Below, piece after piece: positions 47,083 through 59,204 of a DNA stretch of 64,000 nucleotides (its first letter is position 1; the number at the start of each line of letters is the position of its first letter). The stretch comes from Cyrtodaria siliqua. Taxonomy: Eukaryota > Mollusca > Bivalvia > Adapedonta > Hiatellidae. Location: contig JAWPHD010005598.1 of assembly GCA_037043455.1 (NCBI GenBank), positions 1 to 64,000 of the forward strand, written 5' to 3'. The translations under genes and the position numbers were made by a program. Under the pieces are notes generated by a model. It had not been told where the DNA came from and did no database searches. It saw only the letters and a program-made list of their open reading frames with translations.

Positions 47083-47460
47083 GGCCCCCGTTTGGTCACG
47101 GGGCAAAGAATAGGGCCACTGCAGATCCCTTTGGAGGGGTAGAATTCCGCCAAATTCATGTTCATTTTGTCATTTTTTGTTCATGTTCGTTAAAGGTCTT
47201 CATCATGATCCCTGCATTGTTTCAGGTGCTATCTCGCTCGCATCAAAGAGCAGTGGCAGAAAAACAATAACGTGGCTCCAGCGTAAATGGAGTTTCTGCG
47301 TTAGAATTTGCAGCAATTCTGCAGTTCAGGGTGAGAAGGTTCTAGGCCCATTTTCCATATTTTATCTCGATGTACATGGAAGATGAGCCTGGCATGTTCA
47401 TGCCTGTTAGGCGCCATATAACCTTTTCATGTGTTGGTGCGCCTTAAAACCTCAATTCAG
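47083..47460 (+). mobile_element. SINE-like element, copy 1
   Basis: Shared with 50935-51275: 'CACTGCAGATCCC', 'TTCATGTTCATTTTGTCATT', 'AACGTGGCTCCAGCGTAAAT', 'GAGCCTGGCATGTTCATGCC', 'CATGTGTTGGTGCGCCTTAA', ending in a (AATTC)n-like tail. The tail resembles that of the SINE at 18221-18488. A 5' tRNA region is not evident. Confidence 0.6.
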
Positions 47461-47600
47461 TTCAATTCTTCTCTGAAACTACAAGACCAGTTTAATATTT
47501 TGTATTTGCACTCAGCTTATGGTCCTCTACAAAGTTCCAATGATGACCCTGTGGTCAAATTTGACCCCACCCCTGGGTCACATGTCAAACTTGGTTTGAG
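47461..47600 (+). repeat. Family D repeat fragment
   Basis: A single unit with 'CTTCTCTGAAACTACAAGAC' and 'GGTCCTCTACAAAGTT'. It looks like the continuation of the 46570-47060 block after insertion of the SINE-like element at 47083-47460. Confidence 0.55.
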
Positions 47601-47664
47601 TGTTTATATTAACGGAAGTTTGATTTGTTTTATAAAAGAGACACACTGCAATCTTGATTTTTGA

Positions 47665-48310
47665 AAGACTTGTGGCATCCCGTTAAGTTTTCTCCATAAC
47701 TTGCATTTGTTCAATCATTAATATTAATTATAAGAATCGTATTTAGCAAATTGTTTTTACATATTACTAACTGTTGATAATATTGCACCAATAATTTATT
47801 GAAACCTATGATAAAATAAGAGAAGAAAATAAAAACTCGAAATTTCATTTAATTATATGCAAACAGGTTTAAATTCAAAACGATCCTGTATTAATAATTC
47901 GGGATGCATATTTCAATGCTTAATAAACATTTCAAGATTGCCATGTGTCACTTTAAAGCTATAATTTGAAATCGGAAACGAGGCAGAAAAATGGTGTTAC
48001 CTTACAATGTTCCCTTCCCATACGATCAAAGTACTGAAGTACTGAACAACATGCGAACCATTTTAGCGCTTAGATAAATATGGCCTGTTAGTTAACAATA
48101 GTCTGCATGATCTAAAGATGGCTAAAATAAACATACAACAACAAGGTTCACTGCAGAATTATTATACATTTCACAAAAACATTGTATGTTTATGTACCTT
48201 TATGTGATACATATAAGATAATAAGAGTGGCGATAAGGTCAGGTCACGGTGGGCGGGATAGAATTAACTGGACGCTGGCTGCTGGTAGATTTCACGATGA
48301 TAAGGTGTGT
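47665..48310. other. Intergenic stretch without assigned features
   Basis: AT-rich sequence with no recognised gene or repeat unit. Confidence 0.5.
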
Positions 48311-48315
48311 TGCTT

Positions 48316-48625
48316 CACATCTAACCAGCACAGTGTTTAAGTGTGTTGGCTGCCCACCCCTATAAAAACCAGCACAGTGTTTACGTGTGTTGGCTGCCCA
48401 CCCCTGCACAAACCAGCACAGTGTTTACGTGTGTTGGCTGCCAACAGCTCCACAAACCAGCACAGTGTTAACGTGTGGTGGCTGCAAACCCCTCCACAAT
48501 CCAGCACAGTGTTAACGTGTGGTGGCTGCAAACCCCTCCACAAACCAGCACAGTGTTAACGTGTGATGGCTGCAAACCCCTCCACAAACCAGCATAGTGT
48601 TTACGTATGATGGATGCAAACCCAA
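48316..48625 (+). repeat. Minisatellite, 44-45-bp units
   Basis: About seven copies of a unit with CCAGCACAGTGTTAACGTGT and GGCTGCAAACCCCTCCACAA. The last one or two copies are diverged. Frames on both strands are open by chance. Confidence 0.92.
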
Positions 48626-48944
48626 AGATTTTTCCACACAGCCCCACGATGTTGATGCGTGTTGCTTGCAAACCCCCAAATTTCCCACGGTGATAAGCGT
48701 GTTGATGCCCTCAATCTCCAGCAGCCAGTTATATGTTAATAAATAAATCAAATTAACTTGTATATTCTATCCCTCCGGAATTTTCCCGCCACACGAACCA
48801 GAACCTGGGTCGCCCCAAAATTTTAAATATCATATGATGGGTTTTTATATGAGAATCATAGGTGCCTCCTTTTTATATAAGAATATTATGAGAATCGTAT
48901 GATTCATACGAGAATGCAATCATATGTATCAAAAATAGTAGAGA

Positions 48945-49100
48945 GTGGCCTCTGTAGCTCGGTGGATGCAGTCTTGCGCTTTAGAGCTGCAGACCTTTCC
49001 CCCCTTGGTTTGCTCCCTGGCGATGGCAAATCCGATGGGCTTCTCATACTTCACCTCATCTCCCTCTGAGGTCACTATCCAAATATAAACTTACATGTAC
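48945..49100 (+). mobile_element. tRNA-like SINE fragment
   Basis: 'GCCTCTGTAGCTCGGTGGAT' followed by 'TTTAGAGCTGCAGACC' resembles the 5' part of a tRNA-derived SINE. A relative lies at 21670-21740 ('TTTAGAGCTGCAGACCTCGG'). It is short and diverged. Confidence 0.4.
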
Positions 49101-49360
49101 CACTGAGATGTAAAAACTTAATTTCATTCATTTATTCACCTGTAGCTTCTAAAACGCAGCGTGTATTCTTTGTCAAAGTTCAATGGTAGGTTAGTATTGT
49201 TATTTATGCATTACCCATGCCAAAGTTCCATTCATTGCCATATTTACTTGATTTGGGAGAAAAGGAAATGTTCATATATATGTATTTAAACATAAGGTGC
49301 ATTATGACTGGATGTCTAACTGAACAAAATGTACGTGTCTATTGTTATTTAAATGAATGT

Positions 49361-49930
49361 ATTGTTTGGGGCTCTTGTTTCAGTCAAAGTTTTTTTTTTA
49401 CTTTTCAGACAAAATTCATCTAGTACATAAATAAGTTGTATATCAGTGAACTAGACTTTTTTAGTGGTAAATAAAAATACCATACTTTTCAAAATCAGTT
49501 GAGAAATAAATATTTTACAGCCCAAATGATTTTTTGATGGGGCTTTAACTATGTGAATAATTCCTTGTTGGTGGGACAGCAGAAAATTAAGAAATTTCAA
49601 ATAACTTCAGTTGGCCTTCATATTTTGCTATAAAACTTTCAGGGTGTCTTAATTTATGAATATCCAACAATTTAAAACCATTTTTGGATAAACATTGTAA
49701 AAAATATTTTCTCAAATTTTTCATGCAGTAGAATTTTGCATTGAAAATACCCCATCAAAAACAGCTTTCGCGCATGCCATTTTTATTTCTCAAAAGATTT
49801 TAAAAAGTAAGGTATTTTTATTTACCACTAAAAATGTCTGTTTCACTGATATACAACTTATTTAGGTACGAGATGTATTTTGTCTGAAAAGTCCAGAAAA
49901 CCTTTGGCTGAAACAAGCGCCCCAAACAAT
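49361..49930. mobile_element. Foldback element, copy 2
   Basis: Copy of 40913-41500. The ends ATTGTTTGGGGCTCTTGTTT and, reversed, ATTGTTTGGGGCGCTTGTTT match closely, and the inner inverted pair GTGGTAAATAAAAATACC is retained. Of the three copies it has the best preserved ends. Confidence 0.8.
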
Positions 49931-49939
49931 GTGTTTGCA

Positions 49940-50740
49940 ATATAATGAAATGCATATAATTGAAGTAAATGTATGTGTAATTTTAATATATGTTTTACCA
50001 AAGGTTTGTGCAATAAGAATAACTGTATATAATTGAACTAAATTTATAATGATTATCAGAATCCTCGTATTCAATAATCTCATTTAAATTATATATTATG
50101 TATAATTTTAATATATTCTACTAAATGTTTGTTCAAATTGACAAAATGTAAATGACATTTAATTATATGAATATTTTACTGAAATGTCTTTGATAAAATG
50201 ATTGTGTGATGTTCATTTCAAAGGGTAACTTTCTACTACGGGTTAATCCACTTTTGTCTATAGCAGTACCATGATAAGCAAGGAGAAAACTTATTGCGAA
50301 CCAATGTCAGAACAGGATCAAGAAAAACAAATTGTGTTCATAATGGTGATATTCAATGTGCGACATTAATAAGGAAATTTTAGCTCAAAACAATTTATTT
50401 CCTTGCTTAAGCAGCTTGCCAGTAGAAGGTCTAAAATGAAAGCGGGTCATTTGTGAAATTGTGCATAATTGCATTGTCTTGTAGTGGACTTGACAGATAT
50501 ATAAAATGTACAACACAAACATTTAAAATGGTATTTTTACTCAGAATTAAAGTTTTCTAAACCATAATGATAACCATCTGATGTGCCATCTTATACCAAG
50601 ATTCAGATGTCAAATTTACATTCCAACATCATTTAGTAATAGTTTAACTGAAAACTTAATCATGTCTTTCACGTTTGTTCACCCTATTCACCAAACTTTG
50701 CATACGTTTAATCAATCGGCAAAAATCAATGTGCCATGCC
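49940..50740. other. Intergenic stretch without assigned features
   Basis: AT-rich sequence. 'TATATAATTGAA' type blocks recur loosely near 49950-50170, suggesting an old diverged repeat. No gene is seen. Confidence 0.45.
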
Positions 50741-50753
50741 AATATTTAAAGAT

Positions 50754-50868
50754 CAAGATAACATTCAACTTGGTCATGGATAACATTCAACTTGGTCATG
50801 GTCACATTCAACTTGATCAAGGTCACATTCAACTTGGTCAAGGTCACATTCAACTTGATCAATGTTAC
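50754..50868 (+). repeat. Minisatellite, about 21-bp units
   Basis: About six copies of CACATTCAACTTGATCAAGGT with point variants (GGTCATGG, GGTCAAGG). Confidence 0.9.
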
Positions 50869-50934
50869 TGGAATGGTTGAGCCAATTTTAAATAAGAAAC
50901 ATAACAATTCCTTTTAACTTTTTTCATTTCTTCC

Positions 50935-51275
50935 TTCCCCGTGTGCTTGCCGGGGTAGAATACAACCACTGCAAATCCCGCTAGAGGCAGAGGTGTAGGA
51001 CACCCCGTTCATGTTCATTTATCATGCTCATTCAAGGTCTGCGTCATGACACAGCGTATGCAAACGTGGAAACGTGGCTCCATCATAAATGGAGTGTCTA
51101 CTGTAGAATTTGCAGCAACTCTGCAGTTCTGCAGGTTAGAAGGTTCTACGTCTATTCTCCATATTTTATCTTGATGTAAATGGAGGATGAGCCTGGCATG
51201 TTCATTCCTGTTAGGCCCCACATAAACTTTCATGTGTTGATGCGCCGTAAAACCCAATTCAATTAAATTCATTTC
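50935..51275 (+). mobile_element. SINE-like element, copy 2
   Basis: Same family as 47083-47460, sharing 'AACGTGGCTCCATCATAAAT', 'GAGCCTGGCATGTTCATTCC', 'CATGTGTTGATGCGCCGTAA' and the (AATTC)n-like tail. Confidence 0.6.
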
Positions 51276-51369
51276 TTTCTAAAATGTTACCAATCTACAG
51301 TCATAGAAACTATTAAAATTGTAAAAACTGACAGGTAGTTTTCCTTCCAAATGTTGGTACCAAGTGCTT

Positions 51370-52065
51370 CTCAAAGCTGACTGGTTTACTGGCTTGGTCA
51401 GTTTCTTATCTCCAAGCTGACTGATACCTTGTCTTGTTCATTGACTTGTTCAGTCTCTAAACTGACTGATTCATTGGCCTGTACAGTCTCTAAACAGACT
51501 GGTTCATTGGCTTGTTCAGTCTCTATGCTGACTGGTTCATTGGCTTGGTTAGTCTCTAAACTGACTGGTTCATTGGCTTGTACAATCTCTAAACAGATTG
51601 GTTCATTGGCTTGTTCACGTCTCTATGCTGACTGGTTCATTGGCTTGTACAATCGCTAAACTGAATGGTTCATTGGCTTGTTCACATTGTCTCTATGATG
51701 AATGGTTCATTGTTCACATCTCTATGCTGACTGGTTTATTGGCTTGTTCAGTCTCTAAACTGACTCATTCATTGGCTTGTTCAGTCTCTATGCTGACTCG
51801 TTCATTGGCTTGTTCAGTCTCTATGCTGACTCGTTCATTGGCTTTTGCAATCTCTAAACTGACTAGTTTATTGGCTTGTACAATCTCTAAACTGACTTGG
51901 CTTGTTCACATCTCTATGCGGACTGGTTCATTGGCTTGTTCAGTCTTTAAACTGACTGGTTCATTGGCTTGTACAATCTCTAAACTGACTTGATCATTTG
52001 CTTGTTCACGTCTCTTTGCTGACTGGTTCATTGGCTTGTTCAATCTCTAAACCGACTGGTTCATT
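51370..52065 (+). repeat. Minisatellite, 33-bp units
   Basis: About 20 copies of a 33-bp unit (TCTCTAAACTGACTGGTTCA, TTGGCTTGTTCAG) with length variants. Because 33 is a multiple of three a frame stays open for up to 131 codons (11-residue repeat SKLTGSLACSV). There is no start context or homology, so it is not called a gene. Confidence 0.92.
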
Positions 52066-52071
52066 GACGGC

Positions 52072-52360
52072 GGGATATAATGATTTCTGTATATAATGAT
52101 TTCAGTATTACAGTGCTTTCTGCAGATAATGATTTCTGTATAAAACGATTTTGTTCAAGATGATTTCTGTATTATAATGATGTATATATATATAATGATT
52201 TCTGTATATAATGAATTTAGGTTTATAATGATTTCTGTTTATAATGATTTCTGTATATAATGATTTCTGTTACATAATGATTTTTGTATTATAATGATTT
52301 CTGTATATTAAGATTTTTGTATATAGTGAGTTCTGTATTATAATGATTTCTATATATATG
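52072..52360 (+). repeat. Minisatellite, about 16-bp AT-rich units
   Basis: About 17 copies of ATAATGATTTCTGTAT with small indels, directly following the 33-bp array. Confidence 0.9.
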
Positions 52361-52617
52361 CAACCATTTAGTACCTTTTGAGATATATATTATTTGTACA
52401 ACCTTTTTTAAGCTTTTTTATTTTTTTTACCCACCATGTAGATAATTTAAGAGCATGATTGTATGCTTTTTTCGTTGAAGAACAAATTTAAGTTATAAGG
52501 TACGTCAGATATTACCGAATTAGAGCAACAACATTGAACAATATTAAATGGTAGCTCGCCTGAGCAAAGGTCAAATAAGCTTATGTTATCATATTTTGTC
52601 TGTTGTCTGTAATTTTC

Positions 52618-55072
52618 TAGCTCTACTGGCCGAAGGCCAGCAGAGCTTATGGGATACCGAGTTGTCCGTCCGTCGTTAACTTTTGTCTCGTTAAGACGAT
52701 AGATCTTCATTTTTCATCTGATCTTTACCAAATTTTACCAGATTGTTAATGTCAGTGAAATCTCGGACAAGTTCGAAAACCAGCCAAATCGGACCAGTAA
52801 TAGCGGAGTTATGGCCCTTGATTTAGTTAAAAATGCCATATTTTGCCTCGTTAAGACTATAGGGCCCCCATTTTTCATCCGATCTTTACCAAGCTTTACC
52901 AGATTGTTAGTTTCAATAAAAGCTCAGATAAGTTCGAAAACCAACCAGAACGGACCGGTAAAAGCGGAGTTATGGCCCTTGATTTAGTTAAAAAGGCAAT
53001 ATTTTGCCTCACGACGCAAGGGCCTTCATTTTTCATCTGATATTTACCAAACTTTACCAGATTGTTAATGTCAATAACAGCTTGGACAAGTTTGAAAACC
53101 AGCCATATCGGACCAGTAACAGCGGAGTTATGGCCCTTGATTTCGTTAAATATGCTATATTTTGCCTTGTTAAGGCAATAGTGCCTTCATTTTCCATCTG
53201 ATCTTTACCAAACTTTACCAGATTTCTTGATTTTTAGCTCAACTGATCAGAGATCAGCGGAGCTTATGCCGTGGTGCGGCGTCCGTCGTCCGTCCGTCTG
53301 TCCGTCTGTCCGTCTGTCCGTCTGTCTGTCCGTAAACTTTTATTTGTAGCGACTTCACAGCTGAAACTACTGGATGGATATTCATGAAACTTTACAGAAA
53401 TGTTGCCCATAAAGTCAAGTTGATCCTAGCAAAAATTCATGTTGATGTGAAATCCAAGATGGCCGCCAAAGCTAAAAATAGAGTTTTAAAATACAAGTTT
53501 GTAGCGACTTCTTCTTGAAAACTATAAGTGATATTGATATGGGACTTTTTCTAAAATGATCAGCATGACATGATGTTGATCCTAGTCAAAAATCGTTTTG
53601 ATTCAACGTTAAACATGGCTGCCAGCGGCCATCTTTGTTTACATAGAGTTATATAGTAAAAACTTGTAGCGACTACTTCTCTGAAACTACTTGGCGGATT
53701 GTCATGAAACTTTACAGGAATGTTGCTCTTGATGTCTAATTGATCCTAGAAAAATTTCAGGTCGGCCGGAAATTCAAGATGGCCGTCACAGCTAAAAATA
53801 GATTTTTAAAAAATAAGTTTGTAGCGACTACTTCTTGAAAACTATAAGTGATATTGATATGGGACTTTTTCTAAAATGATCAGCATTACATGATGTTGAT
53901 CCTAGTCAAAAATCGTTTTGATTCAACGTTAAACATGGCTGCCAGCGGCCGTTTTTGTTTACATAGAGTTATATAGTAAAAACTTGTAGCGACTACTCCT
54001 CTGAAACAACTTGGCGGATTGTCATGAAACTTTACAGGAATGTTGCTCTTGATGTCTTATTGATCCTATCAAAATTTCAGGTCGGCCGGAAATTCAAGAT
54101 GGCCGTCACAGCTAAAAATAGATTTTTAAAAAATAAGTTTGTAGCGACTACTTCTTGAAAACTATAAGTGATATTGATATGGGACTTTTTCTAAAACGAT
54201 CAGCATGACATGATGTAGATCCTTGTGGAAAATTATTTTGATTCGACGTTTAACATGGCTGCCAGTGGCCATCTTTGGTTACATAGAGTTATATAGTAAA
54301 AACTTGTAGCGACTACTCCTCTGAAACTACTTGACGGATGTTCATGAAACTTCACAGGAATGTTGCACTTGATGTCTAGTTGATCCTTGAAAAATTTCAG
54401 GTCGGCCGGAAATTCAAGATGGCCGCCACAGCTAAAAATAGATTTAAAATAAATAAGTTTGTAGCGACTACTTCTTCAAAACAATAAGAGATATTGATAT
54501 GGGACTTTTTCTAAAATGATCAGTATGACATGATGTTGGTCCTTGTCGAAAATCGTTTTAATTTGACCTTAAACATGGCTGCTTTGTTTACATAGAGTTA
54601 TATAATGAAAACTTGTAGCGACTACTTCTTTGAAACTACCTGACGGATTTTCATGAAACTTCACAGGAATGTTGCTCTTAATGTCTTATTGATCTTAGCA
54701 AAATTTCAGGTCGGCCGGAAATTCAAGATGGCCGCCACGGTTAAAAATAGATTTTCAAAAAACAAGTCTGTAGCGACTACTTCCTGAAATCAAAATCAAT
54801 CAGTAGAGCTTCAAGGTCATTGACCTCTTGTTTTTTTTTTCGTTCATTATTTTTATATATTTTTTTTTTTTTTTTTTTTTTATTATTATCTCTACTGGCC
54901 AAGTTCGAAAACCAGCCATATCGGACCAGTAATTGCGGAGTTATGGCTCTTGATTTAGTAAAAAATGCTATATTTTGCCTTTTTAAGACGATAGTCACTC
55001 GCTTCATTGATGTTATAAGAGCCATATTAGCCAGTAGAGCGTCCATAGGCCCTCTTGGGCCTCTTATTTCTT
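52618..55072 (+). mobile_element. Family B HINE-like element interrupted by a family A element
   Basis: Head AGCTCTACTGGCC-GAA-GGCCAGCAGAGCT at 52618-52648 and CCGT tract, then about four 160-bp units up to about 53230. A complete family A element follows (53232-54831), then a poly-T tract, then a further family B unit. The family B end is at about 55026-55072 (GCCAGTAGAGC, hairpin AGGCCC-TCTT-GGGCCT, CTTATT). Confidence 0.75.
53232..54831 (+). mobile_element. Family A HINE/Helentron-like element nested in family B
   Basis: Head TTTTTAGCTCAACTG...CAGCGGAGCTTATG, (CTGTCCGT)n tract at 53281-53334, about four and a half 320-bp units, tail CAGTAGAGCTT, hairpin AGGTCA-T-TGACCT, CTTGTTT. Its left junction sits in T-rich host sequence (TTGATTTTT) and its right in a poly-T run, consistent with insertion between T residues. 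Confidence 0.8.
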
Positions 55073-55079
55073 AAACAAC

Positions 55080-55600
55080 TTATTCTCAAAAACAGCAAAA
55101 TTATATTTATCCGGGGTATCCGGGTATGAAGCCTATTCTAGTATGTACAAATGATCACCTCATCCGGTTAGATGGACCAAACCTTTAGACATCTTCTGAT
55201 GCCGTCTAAATAACCATTTAGCAAATTTTGAATTTTTGTTGTTTTTGAGGTCAATAAACCAAAAGTTGAGGTCACAGTGACCTAGCAGAGAAAACGGGTT
55301 TTCCAAGTTATAACTGGAGCACCTTTCAAACCTAAGATCATGAAACTTCATAGATAGACTGCCCATGGGACATGAATGATCCTTGTTTTTGTTGAGGTCA
55401 CTTGTGTCAGTAGGTCAAGTCATATTAATCTGACACCTAGGAATGCTTTTTACATAAAAATGTTGGCAAACAGGCATATGATGCCCCGTTAGGCTGCGCT
55501 GTTGTTCACAAATGATCAATTTTTCCTATGCTCCAGCTCAGTGGAGTTTATTTATTTTTTAATCTACAGATATACGGTGAAGGGAAAAGTCTAAAAAGCT
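55080..55600. other. Diverged repeat-like intergenic DNA
   Basis: Phrases such as 'GATCATGAAACTTCATAGAT', 'GACTGCCCATGGGACATGAA' and 'AGGTCACAGTGACC' have the style of the HINE internal repeats, but only one unit is present. No gene is seen. Confidence 0.4.
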
Positions 55601-55617
55601 GTCCTCTGAACATGTTA

Positions 55618-55722
55618 AGTAAGTAAGAGTAGGGCAGATTCCCATTCCTATGTATCCTCTCCCTTTCACTGGGGCAGCTCTAAATAACTTATACCGTGTT
55701 GATGAGTCATTAAACAACCTTT
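55618..55722 (+). mobile_element. SINE-like 3' fragment
   Basis: Matches 5970-6103 and 34500-34625 ('AGAGTAGGGCAGATTCCCAT', 'GGCAGCTCTAAATAACTTAT', 'CCGTGTTGATGAGTCATTAA'). Confidence 0.55.
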
Positions 55723-56157
55723 AAGATCAAATCTCCAGTATAAACAGTTAATATTTGGCATGAAGCCTCTCGTCTGATTGACAGATGTGTATAACTCAAC
55801 TTTTCTGGCCATGTAGGCATCTCCCCAGAGTGATATAGTTTATGAAGAATTTATGAAGCTGCTGGGCAAGTTACATTTATTTTACAAGCATTATATAGAC
55901 AGATAAAAACAAAGTTTGTACCAAAAAATATGTCGGAAGGTCAACTTGAGGAATTAAACTTAAACTTTAGGTTTTATTTAAATATTGTGATCAATCTTGT
56001 CCCAACCTCATGTTGCTCTTGATTTCAACTGGTATGTGGAAATTATTTAATATAAAACAGCACATTTATACGGTGAAAATGAGCCTCTTTTCCAATAACA
56101 GAGTGGATTTGTAGCTGTGATACGACTATGATCAACTCTTCAATGTCTAGTTTGTGG

Positions 56158-56460
56158 ATTATCACAGAATGTTAAGATCGAGTGTTGCTCTAAGTTAGCA
56201 GATTATTATAGAATGTGTTGACTTGCCATAGAAACATGTACACGCACATATGTTAAGACTGAGTGTTAATCTAAGTTAGCGGATTATCGTAGAATGTTTT
56301 GCCCTAGTAACATGTACACGTGTTAAGATTGGGTGTTAGTCTAGGTTAGCGCATTATCGTAGAATTTGTTGCCATAGTAATATGTACACATGTGTTAAGA
56401 TCGAGTATTATCCTAAGTTTGCAGATTATTATAGAATATGTTGTCATAGCTACAGACATG
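56158..56460 (+). repeat. Tandem repeat of about 75-80 bp, four copies
   Basis: Four copies of 'TGTTAAGATCGAGTGTT', 'CTAAGTTAGCAGATTAT' and 'ATAGAATGTGTTG', with 'CATGTACAC' between units. Confidence 0.8.
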
Positions 56461-56639
56461 TGATTTTTATGAAACTTGTCAAAATATATGGTTTGCCACA
56501 GTGGTAAAGAATAATAAAAAATAAAACTCAGTAACTTTTCTGTGTTTTAATAATTTATCCCAGGCACAAGTTATGAATAGTTGACATCTTATCTGCTCTT
56601 ACTGTTATCGCATTGCTATGGATTCCCACTGATATAGTT

Positions 56640-56985
56640 GTTAATACATTTTTAGTGGTAAATAAAAAATAAAAAAACTTACTTTTCAAAATCAGTGGAA
56701 AATATTTTTTTATGCGCGAAAGTTGTTTTTGTATTAAAGCAGTTTTAATGCAAAATTCTAGCAGTCAGAAATTTTATTTAATTGTTTTAGAGTTTTTATT
56801 CAAAAATGGTTTTAATGTGTTGTGTAAATAAATGTAAATTAAGACACTCTGAAAATTTATAGCAAAATATTAAGGCTATCTGAGATTTCTTTATTTGCTG
56901 CTGTCCCAGCAACAAGGTATTTACGTGGAAAAAGCCCTTCAAGAATGCATTTTGGCTGTAAAATACTTATTTCTCAACCTTAAAA
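56640..56985 (-). mobile_element. Foldback element, truncated reversed copy
   Basis: Contains TAGTGGTAAATAAAAAAT at the left and, in the reverse orientation relative to 40913-41500, 'CTGTCCCAGCAACAAGG' and 'GGCTGTAAAATACTTATTTC'. The outer TIRs are missing. Confidence 0.6.
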
Positions 56986-57774
56986 GGGCCACAACTCTGT
57001 CAAAGTTCATTCAACCAGAACATGGCGATGATAATGATCATCGTTGCCAAGTTTCGTAGAAATCCGGCCAGGGGTTCAGGAGAACTAGTTCGGACAAAGT
57101 TCGTGTATTAAAACCTAAGGGCCAAACATCTTTCAACCGGAACATGGAGACGATATGCACAACTAGGCTTGGTACTGATCACCCTTGCCATGTTTAGACT
57201 GGACACCATTTGTGTAGTAAAACCTTCAAAGGGCCACAACTCCGCAAAATATCAGCTAAAATGCAATCGACCGGAACACGGCGACGATATGCACAACGAG
57301 GCATGGTACCGATCATCCATGAAAAGCTCCGTTTAAATCCGGCCAAACATTCAGAACTAGTCCGGACAAAGTTTGTGTATTAAAACCTTGAAAGGGTCAT
57401 AACTCCGGCAATACATAGTCAACCAGAATATAGCGATGGCATGCGCAACTAGGCTTGGTACTGATCCCTGCAAAGAGGAGAACTAGTCCGGACAAAGTGT
57501 GTGTGTGTGTATTAAAACCTTTAACGGGCCATAACTCCGCCAAAAAATCATTCAACCGGAACACGGCGACGATATGCACAATTGGTCTTGGTACCGATCA
57601 TCCTTGCAAAGTTTCACAGAAATCCGTCCAGGGGTTCAGGAGAACTAGTCCGTACAAAGTTTGTGTATTAAAACCTTTAAAGGGCCAAAACTCTGCCAAA
57701 AATCATTCATTCGAAACAGAGCGACGATATGCACAAAGAGGCTAGGTACCGATCATCCCTGCAAAATTATATAT

Positions 57775-58110
57775 AAAAATCGAACTAAAAGTAGCATTCA
57801 AGGACGGCAGTCGACCACAAACACACAGAAACAAAGAAGAACTTTAAAGATGAGTAAAAGGCCAAATAAGACATCACAAACACAAAAGGGTTGACAATAT
57901 GGCTACCGCCTTGGAACGGTCAGTGGCAAAAATTGCCGCTGGGGGCTTAAACCAGGTTCTAGGGTGCAGCAAACCTTTCACTTACCCTACTGTCATTCCA
58001 ATAAAACGGGACAGTGTAAATAAAGAAATCCCCGTCATGAACTATTCTCTAACCAACAAGGCAGCATTAATAAGCAAACAAAAAAGAGTATGATAATGGA
58101 CCTTTGGAAA
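57775..58110 (+). mobile_element. Unclassified dispersed element X, copy 1
   Basis: Shares blocks in the same order with 59040-59890: 'GCATTCAAGGACGGCAG', 'CACAAACACACAGAAACAAA', 'TTAAACCAGGTTCTAGGGTG', 'CCGTCATGAACTATTCTCT', 'AAGGCAGCATTAATAAGC'. A 64-codon open frame (57899-58093) covers part of it, but I do not recognise the product and the second copy does not keep the frame. Confidence 0.55.
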
Positions 58111-58129
58111 CGGCCGAGCACGACACATA

Positions 58130-58210
58130 CGAAATATTGCAGTCTCGGTTTGATTGAGACTGTTCATGAGCGGTAGTGAAATATGCTAGCTACCGCTCAC
58201 GCCCTCTAGC
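58130..58210. repeat. Two adjacent hairpins
   Basis: CAGTCTC...GAGACTG (58140-58162) is followed by TGAGCGGTAG...CTACCGCTCA (58167-58200). Perfect short stems in intergenic DNA. They may belong to element X. Confidence 0.6.
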
Positions 58211-58609
58211 CCCGGGTTGAGCAGAACTCAATATTCATAAAATCAACAGTACAATTTTAACCATCCCGAAGATGGCATGCATATGGCGTTGAAATCCGGC
58301 AAGAGGTTCAGTTGAACTAGTCCGGACTTTATAGTTTGTGTATAAAAACCTTTATATGGCTTACCGCCAAAAATCATTCAACCGGAACACGGCGGCAATA
58401 TGCACAACTAAGCTTGGTACCGATCATCCCTGCAATGTTTCCTTGAAAACCGGCAAGGGGTTCAGGAGATCTAGTCCGGACAAAGTTTGTGACATACAGA
58501 CGACATACAGACAGACAACAGACAGACAGCACAGTGGGTGAGACATAATTAGTGAACCTTAACATTGCTATCAAAGCATAGTTTCGAAATCGCAAAGGGT
58601 GTGGAGAGT

Positions 58610-59050
58610 GGTAAAATTAAATGCATTCACATTTGGACAATATATGCTGTTTTTGTGTGTGTGTTTACCTGATTACCCATAGGCGGATGGAGCCAAAATA
58701 CTAAACACTTATTGCGCATCTACACATCCTTAACTAACAATACACCACACATACACTTAAATCTCAAAGGGTACAGAAGAAGTTAGCGTCACAAGGCCGA
58801 AGCTCTGTAATAGTAAATTGCCCCAAGTTGTACTCCTGAAGAGGGTCCCCTTTATGCAGGAGGTCAAAACCCGCTGTATATATGTTGTGTCTCGAGTCCA
58901 TTAATTGTATTTGAATCATAATCATTCACATTTGGACAATTTATGCCTTTTTTGTGACTTTTCAACCGATTACCCCCTGGGGAGACCCAATAGGCGCAGC
59001 CAAAATCCGAGACATTATTGCATATCTACACATCCTAACAAAGAAAAAGT
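58610..59050 (+). repeat. Direct repeat pair of about 135 bp
   Basis: 58626-58740 and about 58925-59040 share 'CACATTTGGACAAT', 'TGATTACCC' / 'CGATTACCC', 'GGAGCCAAAATACT' / 'GCAGCCAAAATCCG', and 'ATCTACACATCC'. They may be terminal or internal repeats of element X, since copy 2 begins right after the second one. Confidence 0.6.
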
Positions 59051-59204
59051 AGATATAAAATCGAACAGGAAAAAGAGCATTCAAGGACGACATTCAATCA
59101 CAAACACACACAGAAACAAACAACAACTATAAATATGAATAAACGGCAAGATATGACACCGCAAACATAATTTAAAGGGGTTGATACTATGTAGGGCTAC
59201 CGCA

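Larger units (their letters stand above)
56985..58546 (-). mobile_element. Family C HINE-like element, minus orientation, interrupted
   Basis: Repeats of about 150 bp ('CGACGATATGCACAACTAGG', 'GGGCCATAACTCCGCCAAAA', 'GGTTCAGGAGAACTAGTCCG') run to a (ACAG)n tract at about 58495-58530. That tract is the reverse complement of the CTGT tract found in element heads, so the 5' end is on the right. Another dispersed element (57775-58110) interrupts it. No hairpin end was found at the left. Confidence 0.65.

Noticed and set aside
51429..51993. 131-codon open frame with SKLTGSLACSV repeats
   Set aside because: Created by a 33-bp minisatellite. No independent evidence of coding.
57899..58093. 64-codon frame starting MATALERSVAKIAAGGLNQV as a gene
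   Set aside because: The related copy at 59040-59890 does not keep the frame, the region is a dispersed repeat, and I do not recognise the protein.
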